Notes: a model not told the origin generated them from the letters alone. Counted from the first letter of the stretch, positions 1 to 8,831 are shown. The stretch is 64,000 nt of DNA from an uncultured Planctomycetota bacterium (GCA_900696525.1 CAADGL010000011.1:62001-126000), one strand, 5' to 3'. Numbers and translations are program-made.

Positions 1-998
1 CGCCGGTAGCCGTTGACGCTCGAGTTCAGAATCAGGCAGATGTCGCTGGCGCTGTACAGGATGCGATCGATGAAGTCCCAGCCCATCCGCGACAGGCCGT
101 CCTGGCCCTTGGCGTCGTAGAACAGGTTCTTCCCGTTCCGCGCCACCGACATGTTCGTGTGCATGCCGCTGCCGTTCACGCCTGTCACCGGCTTCGGCAG
201 AAAGCTCGCCGTCGTGCCCATCCGCTGCGCCACCTGGCGGCAGATCAGCTTGTAGAGCTGGATCTGATCCGCCGCGATGCACGCCTCCGAATACCCGAAG
301 TTCATCTCGAACTGCGACGGCGCGACCTCCGGATGGTCCTTCTCGTTCATGAAGCCCATCGCCCGCTGCACCTCCGCCGCCGTGTCGATGAACTGGCGCA
401 GCGGGTCCTGCGGCAACGAGTGGTAATAGCCGCCCGTGCTGATGAACTCGAACCTGCCCGTCTCGTGATAGCGGCGTTCGGCGTCGCGATGCTGGAACAG
501 GAAGCCCTCGATCTCCGACGACACGTGGCAGACCGAGCCGTCGCGCTTGAAATGCTCCTCGGTGTACAGCTTGAGCTTCGAGCGAAAGTCCCCGTGATAG
601 GGCGAGCCGTCGCGATCCTGTACCATGCCGAAGGCGATGACCTTCCCCGGTCCGAATATGTCCGCGGGCAGCCAGTAGAACGCCGGCCAGTCAATGGCCA
701 GCTTGAGGTCCGACTCCGCCTGCGCGGTGAACCCGCGGATCGACGAGCCATCAAAGGTGAGGTTGTCGGCCGACGCCAGCAGGAACTTCTTGTCATAATC
801 GAGCATGTGCAGCCGGCCTTCGACGTCTGAAAAGCAGACGGTGACGGCCTTGAGGCGCTTCTCGTCGGTGAGGTACTTGCGGCGTTCTTCCTCAACCTGC
901 TGGACCGGGGCCCGGGAGACCCGTCTCTCCTTGGCCTGGAGGTTCAACTCTTCCAGCTTGCCGTAAGGGATTTCGAGGAAGTCGCGCAACGGCTCCAT
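1..998 (-). CDS. glnA: Glutamine synthetase, type I (C-terminal part outside the window)
   Basis: ATP-dependent synthesis of glutamine from glutamate and ammonia in the cytoplasm, the main nitrogen-assimilation step. The 332 visible residues contain the N-terminal beta-grasp signature DGSSIRGF near residue 80, the ESDLKL segment after it, a catalytic-domain SSEIEGFLF stretch, and the substrate-binding motif NGSGMH at residues 275-280. The ATG at 996-998 is preceded by a clear GGAGG (minus strand, 1003-1007). The gene runs off the left edge, so the adenylylation-site region cannot be read. An AT-rich upstream region carries a good promoter. The family assignment is firm. Confidence 0.95.
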   Translation of the reverse strand, partial: MEPLRDFLEIPYGKLEELNLQAKERRVSRAPVQQVEEERRKYLTDEKRLKAVTVCFSDVEGRLHMLDYDKKFLLASADNLTFDGSSIRGFTAQAESDLKLAIDWPAFYWLPADIFGPGKVIAFGMVQDRDGSPYHGDFRSKLKLYTEEHFKRDGSVCHVSSEIEGFLFQHRDAERRYHETGRFEFISTGGYYHSLPQDPLRQFIDTAAEVQRAMGFMNEKDHPEVAPSQFEMNFGYSEACIAADQIQLYKLICRQVAQRMGTTASFLPKPVTGVNGSGMHTNMSVARNGKNLFYDAKGQDGLSRMGWDFIDRILYSASDICLILNSSVNGYR

Positions 999-1060
999 GG
1001 GATCCTCCAAATCGCGTTATCTTTATTCTGTGGCCGCTAAGCCTTAATCAGAACGATCTA

Positions 1061-1088
1061 ATAATAACTTAGCCATCAATAAAGTCAA
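1061..1088 (-). promoter_or_regulatory. Probable sigma-70-type promoter of glnA
   Basis: On the minus strand TTGACT (1083-1088) is followed after 16 nt by TATTAT (1061-1066), a near-consensus pair inside an AT-rich island that stands out in this GC-rich sequence. The predicted start lies near 1054, giving a leader of about 55 nt. A 6-bp inverted repeat, GCTAAG (1036-1041) and CTTAGC (1068-1073), brackets the predicted start and could be an operator. No regulator is identifiable from sequence. Confidence 0.6.
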
Positions 1089-1223
1089 ATACGGCTTGAT
1101 ATTTCATAACCGTGGCCGGTTGTTGCGGCCCCCACCCAGCCGCCGCGCCTTCCCCGTCCGCCCGCGGTACCCTAACATTCCAGGACCATCCGGGCTCGAG
1201 TACAACCCCGAGGGACTGCTAGA

Positions 1224-1604
1224 ATGCGACCAGCCGTTATCCGTGCAGACGAGCGCCGCGAAATCGCGACCCCAGAGCGCTGCTGCATCCTCGAACTCGC
1301 CGGCGCCGCCGCCGATCCGAACTTGTCCGTCGCCCGGGCCCGCGTTTCGCCTGGGACTGTCACGGAGTGGCACCAGCTCAGCGGCGTCGACGAGCGCTAC
1401 CTGGTGGTCCGCGGCGCCGGCAGAGCCGAAGTCGCCGGTCTGGCTCCGACGCCCGTCGGCCCAGGCGACCTGGTGCTGATTCCCCGCGATACCCCGCAAC
1501 GCATCGCCAACACCGGCCGCGACGACCTCGTCTTCTACTGCCTGTGCACGCCAGCGTTCCGCCCCGAGTGCTACGTCGCGCGTCACGACCTGGACCGCGA
1601 CTGA
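1224..1604 (+). CDS. Small single-domain cupin protein
   Basis: A 126-residue protein of the cupin fold, function unknown. The double-stranded beta-helix pattern is visible: the first cupin motif around residues 44-62 (GTVTEWHQLSGVDERYLV) and the second around 79-96 (GPGDLVLIPRDTPQRI). Only H50 and E57 of the usual metal-ligand set are present; the second histidine position is Leu52 and the motif-2 histidine position is Gln92, so metal binding may be altered. A GAGGG lies about 10 nt before the ATG. It is followed by the isomerase-like gene after 126 bp, but nothing shows a joint role. Confidence 0.8.
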   Translation: MRPAVIRADERREIATPERCCILELAGAAADPNLSVARARVSPGTVTEWHQLSGVDERYLVVRGAGRAEVAGLAPTPVGPGDLVLIPRDTPQRIANTGRDDLVFYCLCTPAFRPECYVARHDLDRD

Positions 1605-1730
1605 GCCGCCCTCGTCCGGCTCACGCGCTGCGGGCGCAGCCGCCCTCTCCCGTGTACGATTCGGGCACTCGCGGCATCGGCGCCGGCGCGTCCCGGCTGC
1701 TTGGCCGCGGCCTTACCTGGGAGAGCGATC

Positions 1731-2744
1731 ATGAAACTCGGCGTGATGGCGGCGGGCCTCGGCGGGATGGGCTGGGAGAAGGCGCTGGACTACTGCAAGC
1801 AGGTCGGTCTCGACGCGATCGAGCTGCCCGTCGGCGCCTATCCCGGCAAGCCGTTCTTTGAGCCCGAGGCGGTTCTGAAAGACTCGAAGGCCCAGCAGAA
1901 GATCAAGGACGACGTCGCACGCCGCGGCTTGCAGATCATCGGCCTGGCGGTGCATGGCAACCCCGTCAGCCCCGACCCGGCCATCCGCGAGCCGCATCTG
2001 CGCGATCATGACCTCGCCGTGCGCCTGGCGCCGAAGCTGGGCACGGATGTCGTCATCAATTTCAGCGGCTGCCCCGGCGGCAGCGCGAAGGACGCCATGC
2101 CCAACTGGGTGACATGCGCCTGGCCGCCGGAATACGGCGCGATCCTGAAATATCAGTGGGACGAGGTGCTGATCCCCTTCTGGGCAAGGAAAGCGAAGGA
2201 GGCCGCAAGTGAAGGCGTGAAGATCGCGTTCGAGGCCCACCCGGGCTTCTGCGTCTATAACCCCGAGACCATTCTGCGTCTTCGCGAGCACGGCGCACCG
2301 ATCGGGAGCGGAACCGGGCACTCTTCTGCCCGGCCGCATGACTCCAACCTCGGCGCCAACCTCGACCCCTCACACTTCTTCTGGCAGGGCATCGACCCCA
2401 TCGAATCCGCCCGCGTTCTCGGCGACGCCGGCGCCATCTTCCACGTCCACGGCAAGGACACCGGCATCGACCCCGCCAACATGCGGCTCAACGGCGGGCT
2501 GGACACGAAGAGCTATGGCGACCTGCACAAGCGGAGCTGGGTTTTCCGGACGTGCGGCTACGGCCACGGCGACGAGTTCTGGAAGCCGTTCATCAGCATG
2601 CTGCGCGTCAAGGGCTACGACGGGGTCATCAGCATCGAGCACGAAGACAGCCTGATGAGCGTGCAGGAGGGCTTTGAGAAGGCGGTGGCGTACCTGCGCG
2701 GCGTCATGATTCAGCAACTGGCCGGCGGGGCGTGGTGGTTCTGA
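1731..2744 (+). CDS. Sugar phosphate isomerase/epimerase family protein (xylose isomerase-like TIM barrel)
   Basis: A 337-residue cytoplasmic TIM-barrel protein of the AP-endonuclease-2/xylose-isomerase-like family; members isomerise or epimerise sugars and polyols. Divalent-metal ligands are recognisable: Glu in IAFEAHPG, Asp and His in LDPSHFFWQG, His in HVHGKD and Glu in ISIEHED. The chosen ATG at 1731 begins a proper first beta strand (MKLGVMAAG) and has a purine-rich GGGAGAG just upstream; an upstream in-frame ATG at 1701 would add ten unrelated residues. Between REHG and NLGANLDPSH there is an apparent insertion of about 15-18 residues, encoded by DNA with a perfect hairpin (2314-2333). 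Substrate unknown. Confidence 0.85.
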   Translation: MKLGVMAAGLGGMGWEKALDYCKQVGLDAIELPVGAYPGKPFFEPEAVLKDSKAQQKIKDDVARRGLQIIGLAVHGNPVSPDPAIREPHLRDHDLAVRLAPKLGTDVVINFSGCPGGSAKDAMPNWVTCAWPPEYGAILKYQWDEVLIPFWARKAKEAASEGVKIAFEAHPGFCVYNPETILRLREHGAPIGSGTGHSSARPHDSNLGANLDPSHFFWQGIDPIESARVLGDAGAIFHVHGKDTGIDPANMRLNGGLDTKSYGDLHKRSWVFRTCGYGHGDEFWKPFISMLRVKGYDGVISIEHEDSLMSVQEGFEKAVAYLRGVMIQQLAGGAWWF

Positions 2745-2822
2745 CGCCCGCCCACCAAACAATCTGGGGCGCATGGTCTAGGTTCATCACATTGGCCGTA
2801 GAGCGGACGACCCCGTCTCCGA

Positions 2823-2844
2823 CACCCCGGCCGACGCCGGGGTG
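2823..2844. terminator. Hairpin between convergent genes, possible terminator
   Basis: CACCCCGG (2823-2830) and CCGGGGTG (2837-2844) form a perfect 8-bp stem with a 6-nt loop, in the gap between the TIM-barrel gene (+) and the flagellin gene (-). No U-tract follows on either side, so termination is only a suggestion. The rest of this 293-bp gap holds nothing I recognise. Confidence 0.35.
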
Positions 2845-3037
2845 CGCAAAGTGCTCCCCCTGTCAGGCGACGCTTCGCGCACTTCAACCGATGTCGCGGG
2901 CGGGCTGTTGGCGTGCCGCGCTCACGCCAGCGCAACGGCGCCGGGCCGGCCCCCCCTGGGAGCCGACCCGGCCGAAGTGTAGGAACTCGCTTGGACCGGC
3001 GGTCATGGCCGCCGCTGCGGGCTTCGCGCGGGCGCCA

Positions 3038-4447
3038 TTAGCGCAGCAGCGCCAGAATCTGCGACGACTGCTGGTTCGCCACGCCGAGGAGCGAGATCGC
3101 CGACTGGAGCAGCACGTTCTGCCGGTTCAGCTCGGCGCTTTCGGCGGCGTAGTCCACGTCCTTGATGGTGCCGATGGCGGCGGTGAGGCCTTCCTTCGCG
3201 GCGTTCTGCTGGCTGAGCGCCGTACCGACCTGGAACTTCTGGAACCCGCCCAGGCGGCCCTGCTGGTTGGCGACCTGCCGTGCGGCTTCGCCGACGATCT
3301 TCGCGGCGGCGGCCGGGTTGGCCAGCAGGTCGTTAGCCCCGCCGGACTTCAGCGAGCTGAGATAGCCGGTGACGGAGGTTCCGAGTTTCTGCGAGTAGAG
3401 GCCGTCGATTCCGATGGTGGCCCGTGTCGAGGCGTCGGTGCCGAGCTGGAAGGTGGCGCCGCCCTTCTCGGTCACGGTGAAACTGGTGGTGGTTCCGGAG
3501 CCGTTGAACGTCTCGGTGATGTTGAACTTGAGGCTCAGGCCGTTGTTGTTGTAGTTGACGTTGAGCCCGTCGACGGCGGCCTTCTGGCCGTTGATGGTGA
3601 CGACGGCGTCGCGGCCCTCGTCCTCGGCCTCGACCATGCCGCTGCCGCTGGCGCTGCCGGGCAGCAGGTTGACGCGCACGAACTGGCGCGAGCCGTACTC
3701 GGTGCTCTGCACGTTCAGGCGGTTGCCGGTGATCGAGGCGGAGACGCCGGTGTCCTGCGTGAACTCGTTGATCTTGTCGCGGATGGCGGCGAGGCTGGCG
3801 CCGCTGGTGACCTCGATGACCTTCGTGCCGTTTGTGCCCGCGACCTGAAGCGTCACGTTGCCGTTGAGGGCGAAGCTCGCGCCGCTGGCGACGGCGGCGC
3901 TGGCGAGCTGCGCCGACTGCACCCGGCCGATGTTCAGCGTCTGGGCGCCGGCGCGCGTGTTGCGGCTGAAGATCTCGACGTCGGCAATGTTGCTGCTGTT
4001 GACGCCGTCGACGTCGATCGCGAACGAGCCGTCGAGCAGGCGCTGGCCGTTGAACTCGGTCGTGCCGATGATGCGGTCGATCGAGGCGATGGCGCTGTCG
4101 ATCTGCGACTGGTTGGCGGCCCGCTCCGCCGCGGTGATGCCCGAGGCGTTCGACGACTGCGAGACGAGCGACTGAATCTCTCCCAGCAGCTTGGCGACTT
4201 CGCTCAGCGCGTTGTCCGCCACCTGAATCAGCGAGTCGGTGCGCTGGTTGTTGGTGATGGCCGCGTTGGTTGCCGTCAGCGCGCTCTCCAGCCCGCGCAA
4301 AGCAACCAGGCCCGCCGGATCATCCTTTCCACGGTTGATCCGCGAGCCCGTTGACAGGCGCTGGAGCGATTCGCTCTGCGACGCCGATGTGCGGTTCAGA
4401 ATGTTCAGCAACGAAAGTGTGTTTGTGTTGGTGACTGTCAGACCCAT
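3038..4447 (-). CDS. Flagellin
   Basis: Structural subunit of the flagellar filament, exported by the flagellar type III system. 469 residues. The N-terminal D0/D1 segment (MGLTVTNTNTLSLLNILNRT, then LSTGSRINRGKDDPAG) and the C-terminal D1/D0 segment (ESAELNRQNVLLQSAISLL to the final ILALLR) are typical. The central part is variable, Ser/Thr/Gly rich, and includes a flagellin-IN-like portion (SLAAIRDKINEFTQDTGVSA). ATG at 4447 has GGAG 5-6 nt upstream; an upstream in-frame ATG would add 27 unrelated residues. It stands alone here, with no other flagellar gene in the window. Confidence 0.95.
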   Translation of the reverse strand: MGLTVTNTNTLSLLNILNRTSASQSESLQRLSTGSRINRGKDDPAGLVALRGLESALTATNAAITNNQRTDSLIQVADNALSEVAKLLGEIQSLVSQSSNASGITAAERAANQSQIDSAIASIDRIIGTTEFNGQRLLDGSFAIDVDGVNSSNIADVEIFSRNTRAGAQTLNIGRVQSAQLASAAVASGASFALNGNVTLQVAGTNGTKVIEVTSGASLAAIRDKINEFTQDTGVSASITGNRLNVQSTEYGSRQFVRVNLLPGSASGSGMVEAEDEGRDAVVTINGQKAAVDGLNVNYNNNGLSLKFNITETFNGSGTTTSFTVTEKGGATFQLGTDASTRATIGIDGLYSQKLGTSVTGYLSSLKSGGANDLLANPAAAAKIVGEAARQVANQQGRLGGFQKFQVGTALSQQNAAKEGLTAAIGTIKDVDYAAESAELNRQNVLLQSAISLLGVANQQSSQILALLR

Positions 4448-4774
4448 GACGTTCTCCGAAGTTCCATTGTCCTGGCGGTGGTTTCCAAACTCACAGTCAG
4501 CTTTCCAAACAGCGCCGCCCGCATGCAAGGAAACCCGGGCCGTTCACGCCCCAGGCATCGCGCAGCCCGTGCGTGTCCCGGTAATCTGCCCGCCCGGCGC
4601 GACGCCGCCGCGCGGTTTATCACCGCGGACTCATTCCCACGTTGGATGTGCCGATTTGGTTTTTCCGCCCCGCCCCGCGTTGCGCCGCGCGCCCGCCCCA
4701 CCGGGCCCGGGAATCCAACGCTGCGACGCTGACGCCGCCCGCCGCTTATCGCACGTGCCCCCCGTGCACGGCGC
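4448..4774. other. Intergenic region upstream of flagellin
   Basis: This 327-bp non-coding stretch holds the 5' region of the flagellin gene and the 3' flank of the TPR gene. I looked for a sigma-28 (TAAA..GCCGATAA) or sigma-54 (TGGCAC..TTGC) promoter on the minus strand and found no convincing match. A TGATAAA motif near 4618-4624 (minus strand) is the only AT-rich element, and I do not assign it. Confidence 0.4.
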
Positions 4775-6061
4775 TCATTCCCCTATGCGCGACAGCAGCC
4801 GCGCCCGCTCCGGGTGGCCCGGCGCCCGCTCCAGCACCTGCCGGTAGCCGCGCACCGCCGACTCCTTGCGCCCTACCACCCACTCCGCGTCGGCCAACCG
4901 CAGCATCAGCCCCGTGTCCGGCCCGCAGTGAGCCGCCGCGTTCCGCAGCATTGCCGCGTGCAGCACAGCGTCGCCAGACCGCCCGTAGTGCTCGGCCGCT
5001 TCGCGGTACGCCGCGCACAGCAGAACGTCCCGCTGCTCGGGCAGGGCGTCGGCGCGCGCCTGCGCGAAGCGGAGGAACTCGCGCACTTCGCCGGCGGCGA
5101 GCGCCACCTCGCCGAGGGCCGCCAGGACCTCGGGGTCCCCCGCCGCGGTCAGGCGCGGCGCGTGTGCCGCAACGATGCGCCAGGCGACTTCTGCGCGGCC
5201 GGCCCGCAGCCATAGCCGCGCGTGCAGCAGGTGCGCCGCCGGCTCGTCGCATCCGCCGTCGAGCGCGCGGCGCACCTGGTGCATCGCCGACTCCGCCGGA
5301 CAGCAGAGAAACCGCCCATCCTCGCGCGCTTCGAGCAGCAGCCAGTCGCCCGAAAACTGCCCCGCCCGCCCTTCCGGAACGCGCCGCACTTGCGTATCGC
5401 CCAGCACATTGCCCTGCGCAAAGTGCGCCTGCGCCGCGCGCAGGTGCAGCTCAGCGCGCCAGCCGATCCGCGCAACCGCCGACATGGTCCGCCGCAGCGC
5501 GACGCCCGCATGCCCTTCGGAAAGCGCGGCGTCGATGTAGGCCAGCCAGAGCGCCTGCGAGGCGCCGTCGCGGGCCAGGGCGCGTTCGAGCACGCGCTCG
5601 CCCTCCGCGCCGTGCCCGCCGCGCGCATGCAGCGACGCCAGCATGATGCTCGCTTCCGGCGGGAGCTCGTCGGCGATCGGCGCGAGCAGTGCCGCGGCCG
5701 CCCCCGGCCGCCCGGCGCGCTCGCGCAGCTCCGCCAGCCGGACGCGCAGGGGCAGCGCACCCGGCTGCTCGGCGAAGGCGGACTCCACGAGCGCCAGCGC
5801 CTCGTCGCCGCGACCCGCCAGCAGGCAGGCCTCGCACAGTTTCAGGATCGTCTCGACGTGTCCCGGGCGCAGGGCCAGCGCGGCGCGCAGCGCCCCGATC
5901 GCCGTGGCGGCATCGCCCCGCTCCAGCCGCTGCGCCGCTTCGGTGAGGAGTTCGTCCGCCCCGGGCGGCGGCGCTGGCGGCTCGGCGTTGGGCGCCTGCG
6001 CGAGGCCGGCGCCCGCGCCGCCGAGCAGGATCGCCAGTGTACAGGCCAACAGCCTTCGCAT
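4775..6061 (-). CDS. Secreted or periplasmic TPR-repeat protein
   Basis: A 428-residue protein with a Sec signal peptide (MRRLLACTLAILLGGAGAGLAQA, likely cut after AQA) followed by a Pro/Ala-rich linker and helical repeats of TPR type. The clearest are near residues 36-70 (ELLTEAAQRLERGDAATAIGA) and the last 40 residues (LADAEWVVGRKESAVRGYRQ). It probably acts as a scaffold for protein-protein contacts outside the cytoplasm. Alanine, arginine and leucine dominate its composition. No Shine-Dalgarno sequence is obvious. It diverges from mutS2 across 96 bp. Partner unknown. Confidence 0.75.
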   Translation of the reverse strand: MRRLLACTLAILLGGAGAGLAQAPNAEPPAPPPGADELLTEAAQRLERGDAATAIGALRAALALRPGHVETILKLCEACLLAGRGDEALALVESAFAEQPGALPLRVRLAELRERAGRPGAAAALLAPIADELPPEASIMLASLHARGGHGAEGERVLERALARDGASQALWLAYIDAALSEGHAGVALRRTMSAVARIGWRAELHLRAAQAHFAQGNVLGDTQVRRVPEGRAGQFSGDWLLLEAREDGRFLCCPAESAMHQVRRALDGGCDEPAAHLLHARLWLRAGRAEVAWRIVAAHAPRLTAAGDPEVLAALGEVALAAGEVREFLRFAQARADALPEQRDVLLCAAYREAAEHYGRSGDAVLHAAMLRNAAAHCGPDTGLMLRLADAEWVVGRKESAVRGYRQVLERAPGHPERARLLSRIGE

Positions 6062-6157
6062 AATCTGTTCGTCCGGGCGGTCTTCTGCCTGCGAGTCGCA
6101 CGGTCGACCAGCTCATTCTGACCCGGATGCCCGGGAAGGACAATCGAAAAGCGCGCC

Positions 6158-8635
6158 ATGGACGCACATACGCTCGAATGCCTGGACTTCTATCGCGTTC
6201 GTGAACGCCTGGCGGGCTTTGCCATGACCGGGCTCGGACGCTCGCTGGCCAACGGCGTCAAGCCCGTCGCGCGCCCCGACCTTGTCCGCCGCTGGTTCAC
6301 ACAGGTCGAGGAGCTCCGGCGGATCAAGGAGCAGCGCGGCCTGCCGCCCTTCGGCGGCATCTCCGATGTCCGCGAACTCGTGAAGCGCTGCGCCCCGCCG
6401 CTGCGCATCGGCGTCGAGGACGCGGCGCTGCTGGGCAGCACGCTGGCGGCGACGCGCGAGATCCGCCGCTACCTCGCCGACCTGCCCGAGGACTGCGCCG
6501 AGCTGCGGCACCTGGCGGAACGCTGCGGCGATTTCGAGACGCTGGCGCAGCGCGTTCGGGCCGTCGTCGACGAGCGCGGGCAGGTGCGCGACGACGCCAG
6601 CCCCAAGCTGGCGCGCATCCGTGGAGAGATCGAAGCCTCGATGGTTCGCATCCACGAGACCGTCCAGCGCCTGCTGCACGACCCGGAGGTTCGCCGCCTT
6701 CTCCAATACGCCAACCACACGTTTCACGGCGACCGCCTGGTGCTGCCGGTGCGGACGGAGTATCGCGGCCGGCTGCCCGGCATCGTGCACCGCAGCTCTG
6801 ACAGCGGGGCAACGCTCTACGTGGAACCCGCCGCCGCGGTGGAGCTGAACAACCAGGTGAGCAACCTGCGGGCGGAGGAGGCGGAGGAGATCAGCCGGCT
6901 GCTATGGGATCTGGCTCACGAGATTCACATCAACGAAGAGCCGATCCTCAAGACGCTCGACGCCCTGGCCGTGCTCGACCTGCTGACGGCCAAGGTGCGT
7001 TTCGCCGAACAGCTCGACCTGCGCTGCCCGGTGGTGCGCGACGAGGCCGTGCTCGACGTGCGCCAGGCCCGTCACCCGCTGCTGGTGGACCTTGTCGAGG
7101 CTCGCCTCCGCGCGGGCCTGCCGGCCGACCCCGTCGTGCCGATCAACTTCCGCCTGGGCGACGACTTCGACCTGCTGATCATCACCGGGCCCAACACCGG
7201 CGGGAAGACCGTCACGCTCAAGACGATCGGCCTGCTGGCGCTGATGGCGCAGGCGGGCCTCCCGGTCCCCGTGGGCGACGGCTCGTCCATGGGCGTGTTC
7301 AAGAACGTGCTGATCGACGTCGGCGACGAGCAGAGCCTGGCCCAGTCGCTGAGCACGTTCAGCGCCCACCTCCGCCGCCAGATGGAGATGCTCCAGAAGG
7401 CCGGCCCCAGGACGCTCGTGCTCATTGACGAGCTCGGCGCGGGCACCGACCCCGACGAGGGCGGCGCCATCGGCCGCGCCATCCTTGACGAGCTGCTCCG
7501 CCTCGAGGCCCGATGCATCGTCACCACGCACATCGGCGCGCTCAAGAGCTTCCCCCTCACGCGCCCGCGAGCCGAGAACGGCTGCGTCGACTTCGACACC
7601 CAGACCCTGCGCCCGACGTACCACCTGCGCATCGGCGAGCCCGGCCTCAGCAACGCCATTGCCATCGCCGAGCGTCTCGGCATGCCCAAGCGCCTCGTTC
7701 AGGCCGCGCTGCGCCACGTCAACGAGAGATCCCGCGCCCTCCACGCCGCCATGGTCGGCACCGCCGCCGCAAAACGCGCCGCCGAGGCTGCCCGCTACGC
7801 CGCGGCAACCGCCCAGCTCGCCGCCGACCAGTCGCAGAGCCAGGCCGCCGCCGCCCGTGCCTCGTTCGAGAAAAAGCAGGCCGAGTTCCAGGAATGGGTC
7901 GCGCGCGTCGTGCACCTTCGCCCCGGCGACCCGGTGCGCGTCCGCCATTTCGACCGCGACGGCCGCGTCGTACGGCTGCGCCTCGACCTGCACCGCGCCG
8001 AGATCGACGTCGGCTCGTTCAACGTCGAGGTGCCCCTCGGCGATGTCCTGCCGCCCGAGACGCCCGCTCCCCCGCCCCGACCGTCGCGGCCAAGACCGGC
8101 CGCCGCGCCTGCGCCCCCGCCCCAGACTGCCGCGGTCGGCTCCCCGCCACGCGCGCGAGACGGCCAGCCGCCGCCGGGCGAGAGCGCCCGCCGGCCCGCA
8201 CGCCGGCCACGCGAGCCGCACGCCCATCCGCCGCGCCCGGTGCTGCCTTCGCTCACCGATGAGCAGGCGGCGGCGCTCAGCGCCGGCGACAGCGTGTTCG
8301 CGAAGCGCTTTCACCGCGACGGCACGATCGTTCGCGTCGACGCCGAGAAACGCCTGGCTGTCGTGACCGTCGGCCTGCTCGAAGTCGAAGTGCCCTTCAG
8401 CGGGCTCGCCGCCCCGCAGGGAATCTCCGCTTCGCGACGCGACCGCCATGGAGCCCATGACCGTCCCCGCGGACCCGGCCACGGGCACGCCCGCGGCTCC
8501 GACCGCGGCCGCCCGCCGCAGCGCCAGGGCGCCGCGTCGCACGAGCCGGCGGCGCCGCAGCTCGCGCCAGCGCCCGACTCGGCCGCCGCGGCGCCCGCCC
8601 CTCCGCCGGGCGACGCCGGCCGCGGCTCCGAATGA
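6158..8635 (+). CDS. mutS2: MutS2-family ATPase lacking the Smr nuclease domain
   Basis: An 825-residue MutS2-type protein; family members bind branched DNA or collided ribosomes through a MutS ATPase core. Seen: the MutS2 core domain from residue 1, Walker A GPNTGGKT (344-351), Walker B with signature LVLIDELGAGTDPDEG (about 418-433), and a basic coiled-coil arm near 530-585. Unlike canonical MutS2, no Smr domain follows. Instead two similar SH3/KOW-like segments occur, LRPGDPVRV (about 587-633) and LSAGDSVFA (about 707-755), each ending in E-V-P, separated by a Pro/Ala/Arg linker and followed by a low-complexity His/Arg/Pro/Ala tail. No Smr-like sequence appears in other frames, so a simple frameshift is unlikely. 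Confidence 0.88.
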   Translation: MDAHTLECLDFYRVRERLAGFAMTGLGRSLANGVKPVARPDLVRRWFTQVEELRRIKEQRGLPPFGGISDVRELVKRCAPPLRIGVEDAALLGSTLAATREIRRYLADLPEDCAELRHLAERCGDFETLAQRVRAVVDERGQVRDDASPKLARIRGEIEASMVRIHETVQRLLHDPEVRRLLQYANHTFHGDRLVLPVRTEYRGRLPGIVHRSSDSGATLYVEPAAAVELNNQVSNLRAEEAEEISRLLWDLAHEIHINEEPILKTLDALAVLDLLTAKVRFAEQLDLRCPVVRDEAVLDVRQARHPLLVDLVEARLRAGLPADPVVPINFRLGDDFDLLIITGPNTGGKTVTLKTIGLLALMAQAGLPVPVGDGSSMGVFKNVLIDVGDEQSLAQSLSTFSAHLRRQMEMLQKAGPRTLVLIDELGAGTDPDEGGAIGRAILDELLRLEARCIVTTHIGALKSFPLTRPRAENGCVDFDTQTLRPTYHLRIGEPGLSNAIAIAERLGMPKRLVQAALRHVNERSRALHAAMVGTAAAKRAAEAARYAAATAQLAADQSQSQAAAARASFEKKQAEFQEWVARVVHLRPGDPVRVRHFDRDGRVVRLRLDLHRAEIDVGSFNVEVPLGDVLPPETPAPPPRPSRPRPAAAPAPPPQTAAVGSPPRARDGQPPPGESARRPARRPREPHAHPPRPVLPSLTDEQAAALSAGDSVFAKRFHRDGTIVRVDAEKRLAVVTVGLLEVEVPFSGLAAPQGISASRRDRHGAHDRPRGPGHGHARGSDRGRPPQRQGAASHEPAAPQLAPAPDSAAAAPAPPPGDAGRGSE

Positions 8636-8732
8636 CGCTCACGAGGCGATCCCAGAAACGCGTTGCCAGAGCCGCGTTTCGAGCCGCGCACGCAAGAGGC
8701 TTTGAGATGCTTCCCGGCGACGCTCACGAGGC
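8634..8732. repeat. 14-bp direct repeat pair in a degenerate repeat-like spacer
   Basis: The 14-mer GACGCTCACGAGGC occurs at 8634-8647 (overlapping the mutS2 stop) and again at 8719-8732. Between and after them lie short inverted elements (AAACGCG with CGCGTTT; GGCTG with CAGCC). The 196-bp spacer to the next gene looks like remnants of REP-type sequence rather than coding DNA. Confidence 0.5.
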
Positions 8733-8831
8733 AAGCGCCACGTCAGAGCCAGGCTGTCTCCAGCCCGGCCCCACGGCAGACCCATGCGGCTATCCCAGAA
8801 CCCGATCCGGGGCAGGCTCGCGCCCGGGTGA

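Noticed and set aside
1220-1225. TAGAAT as a -10 box overlapping the cupin start codon
   Set aside because: No -35 at any suitable distance, and no other in-frame start downstream; GAGGG upstream supports the ATG. Coincidence is more likely.
2732-4354. 540-residue open frame on the plus strand opposite flagellin
   Set aside because: It is the antisense of an unmistakable flagellin gene; its Val/Asp/Ala/Arg-rich product has no fold-like pattern and no ribosome site.
6902-8542. 546-residue open frame on the minus strand inside mutS2
   Set aside because: Antisense shadow caused by high GC; mutS2 on the plus strand carries all conserved motifs.
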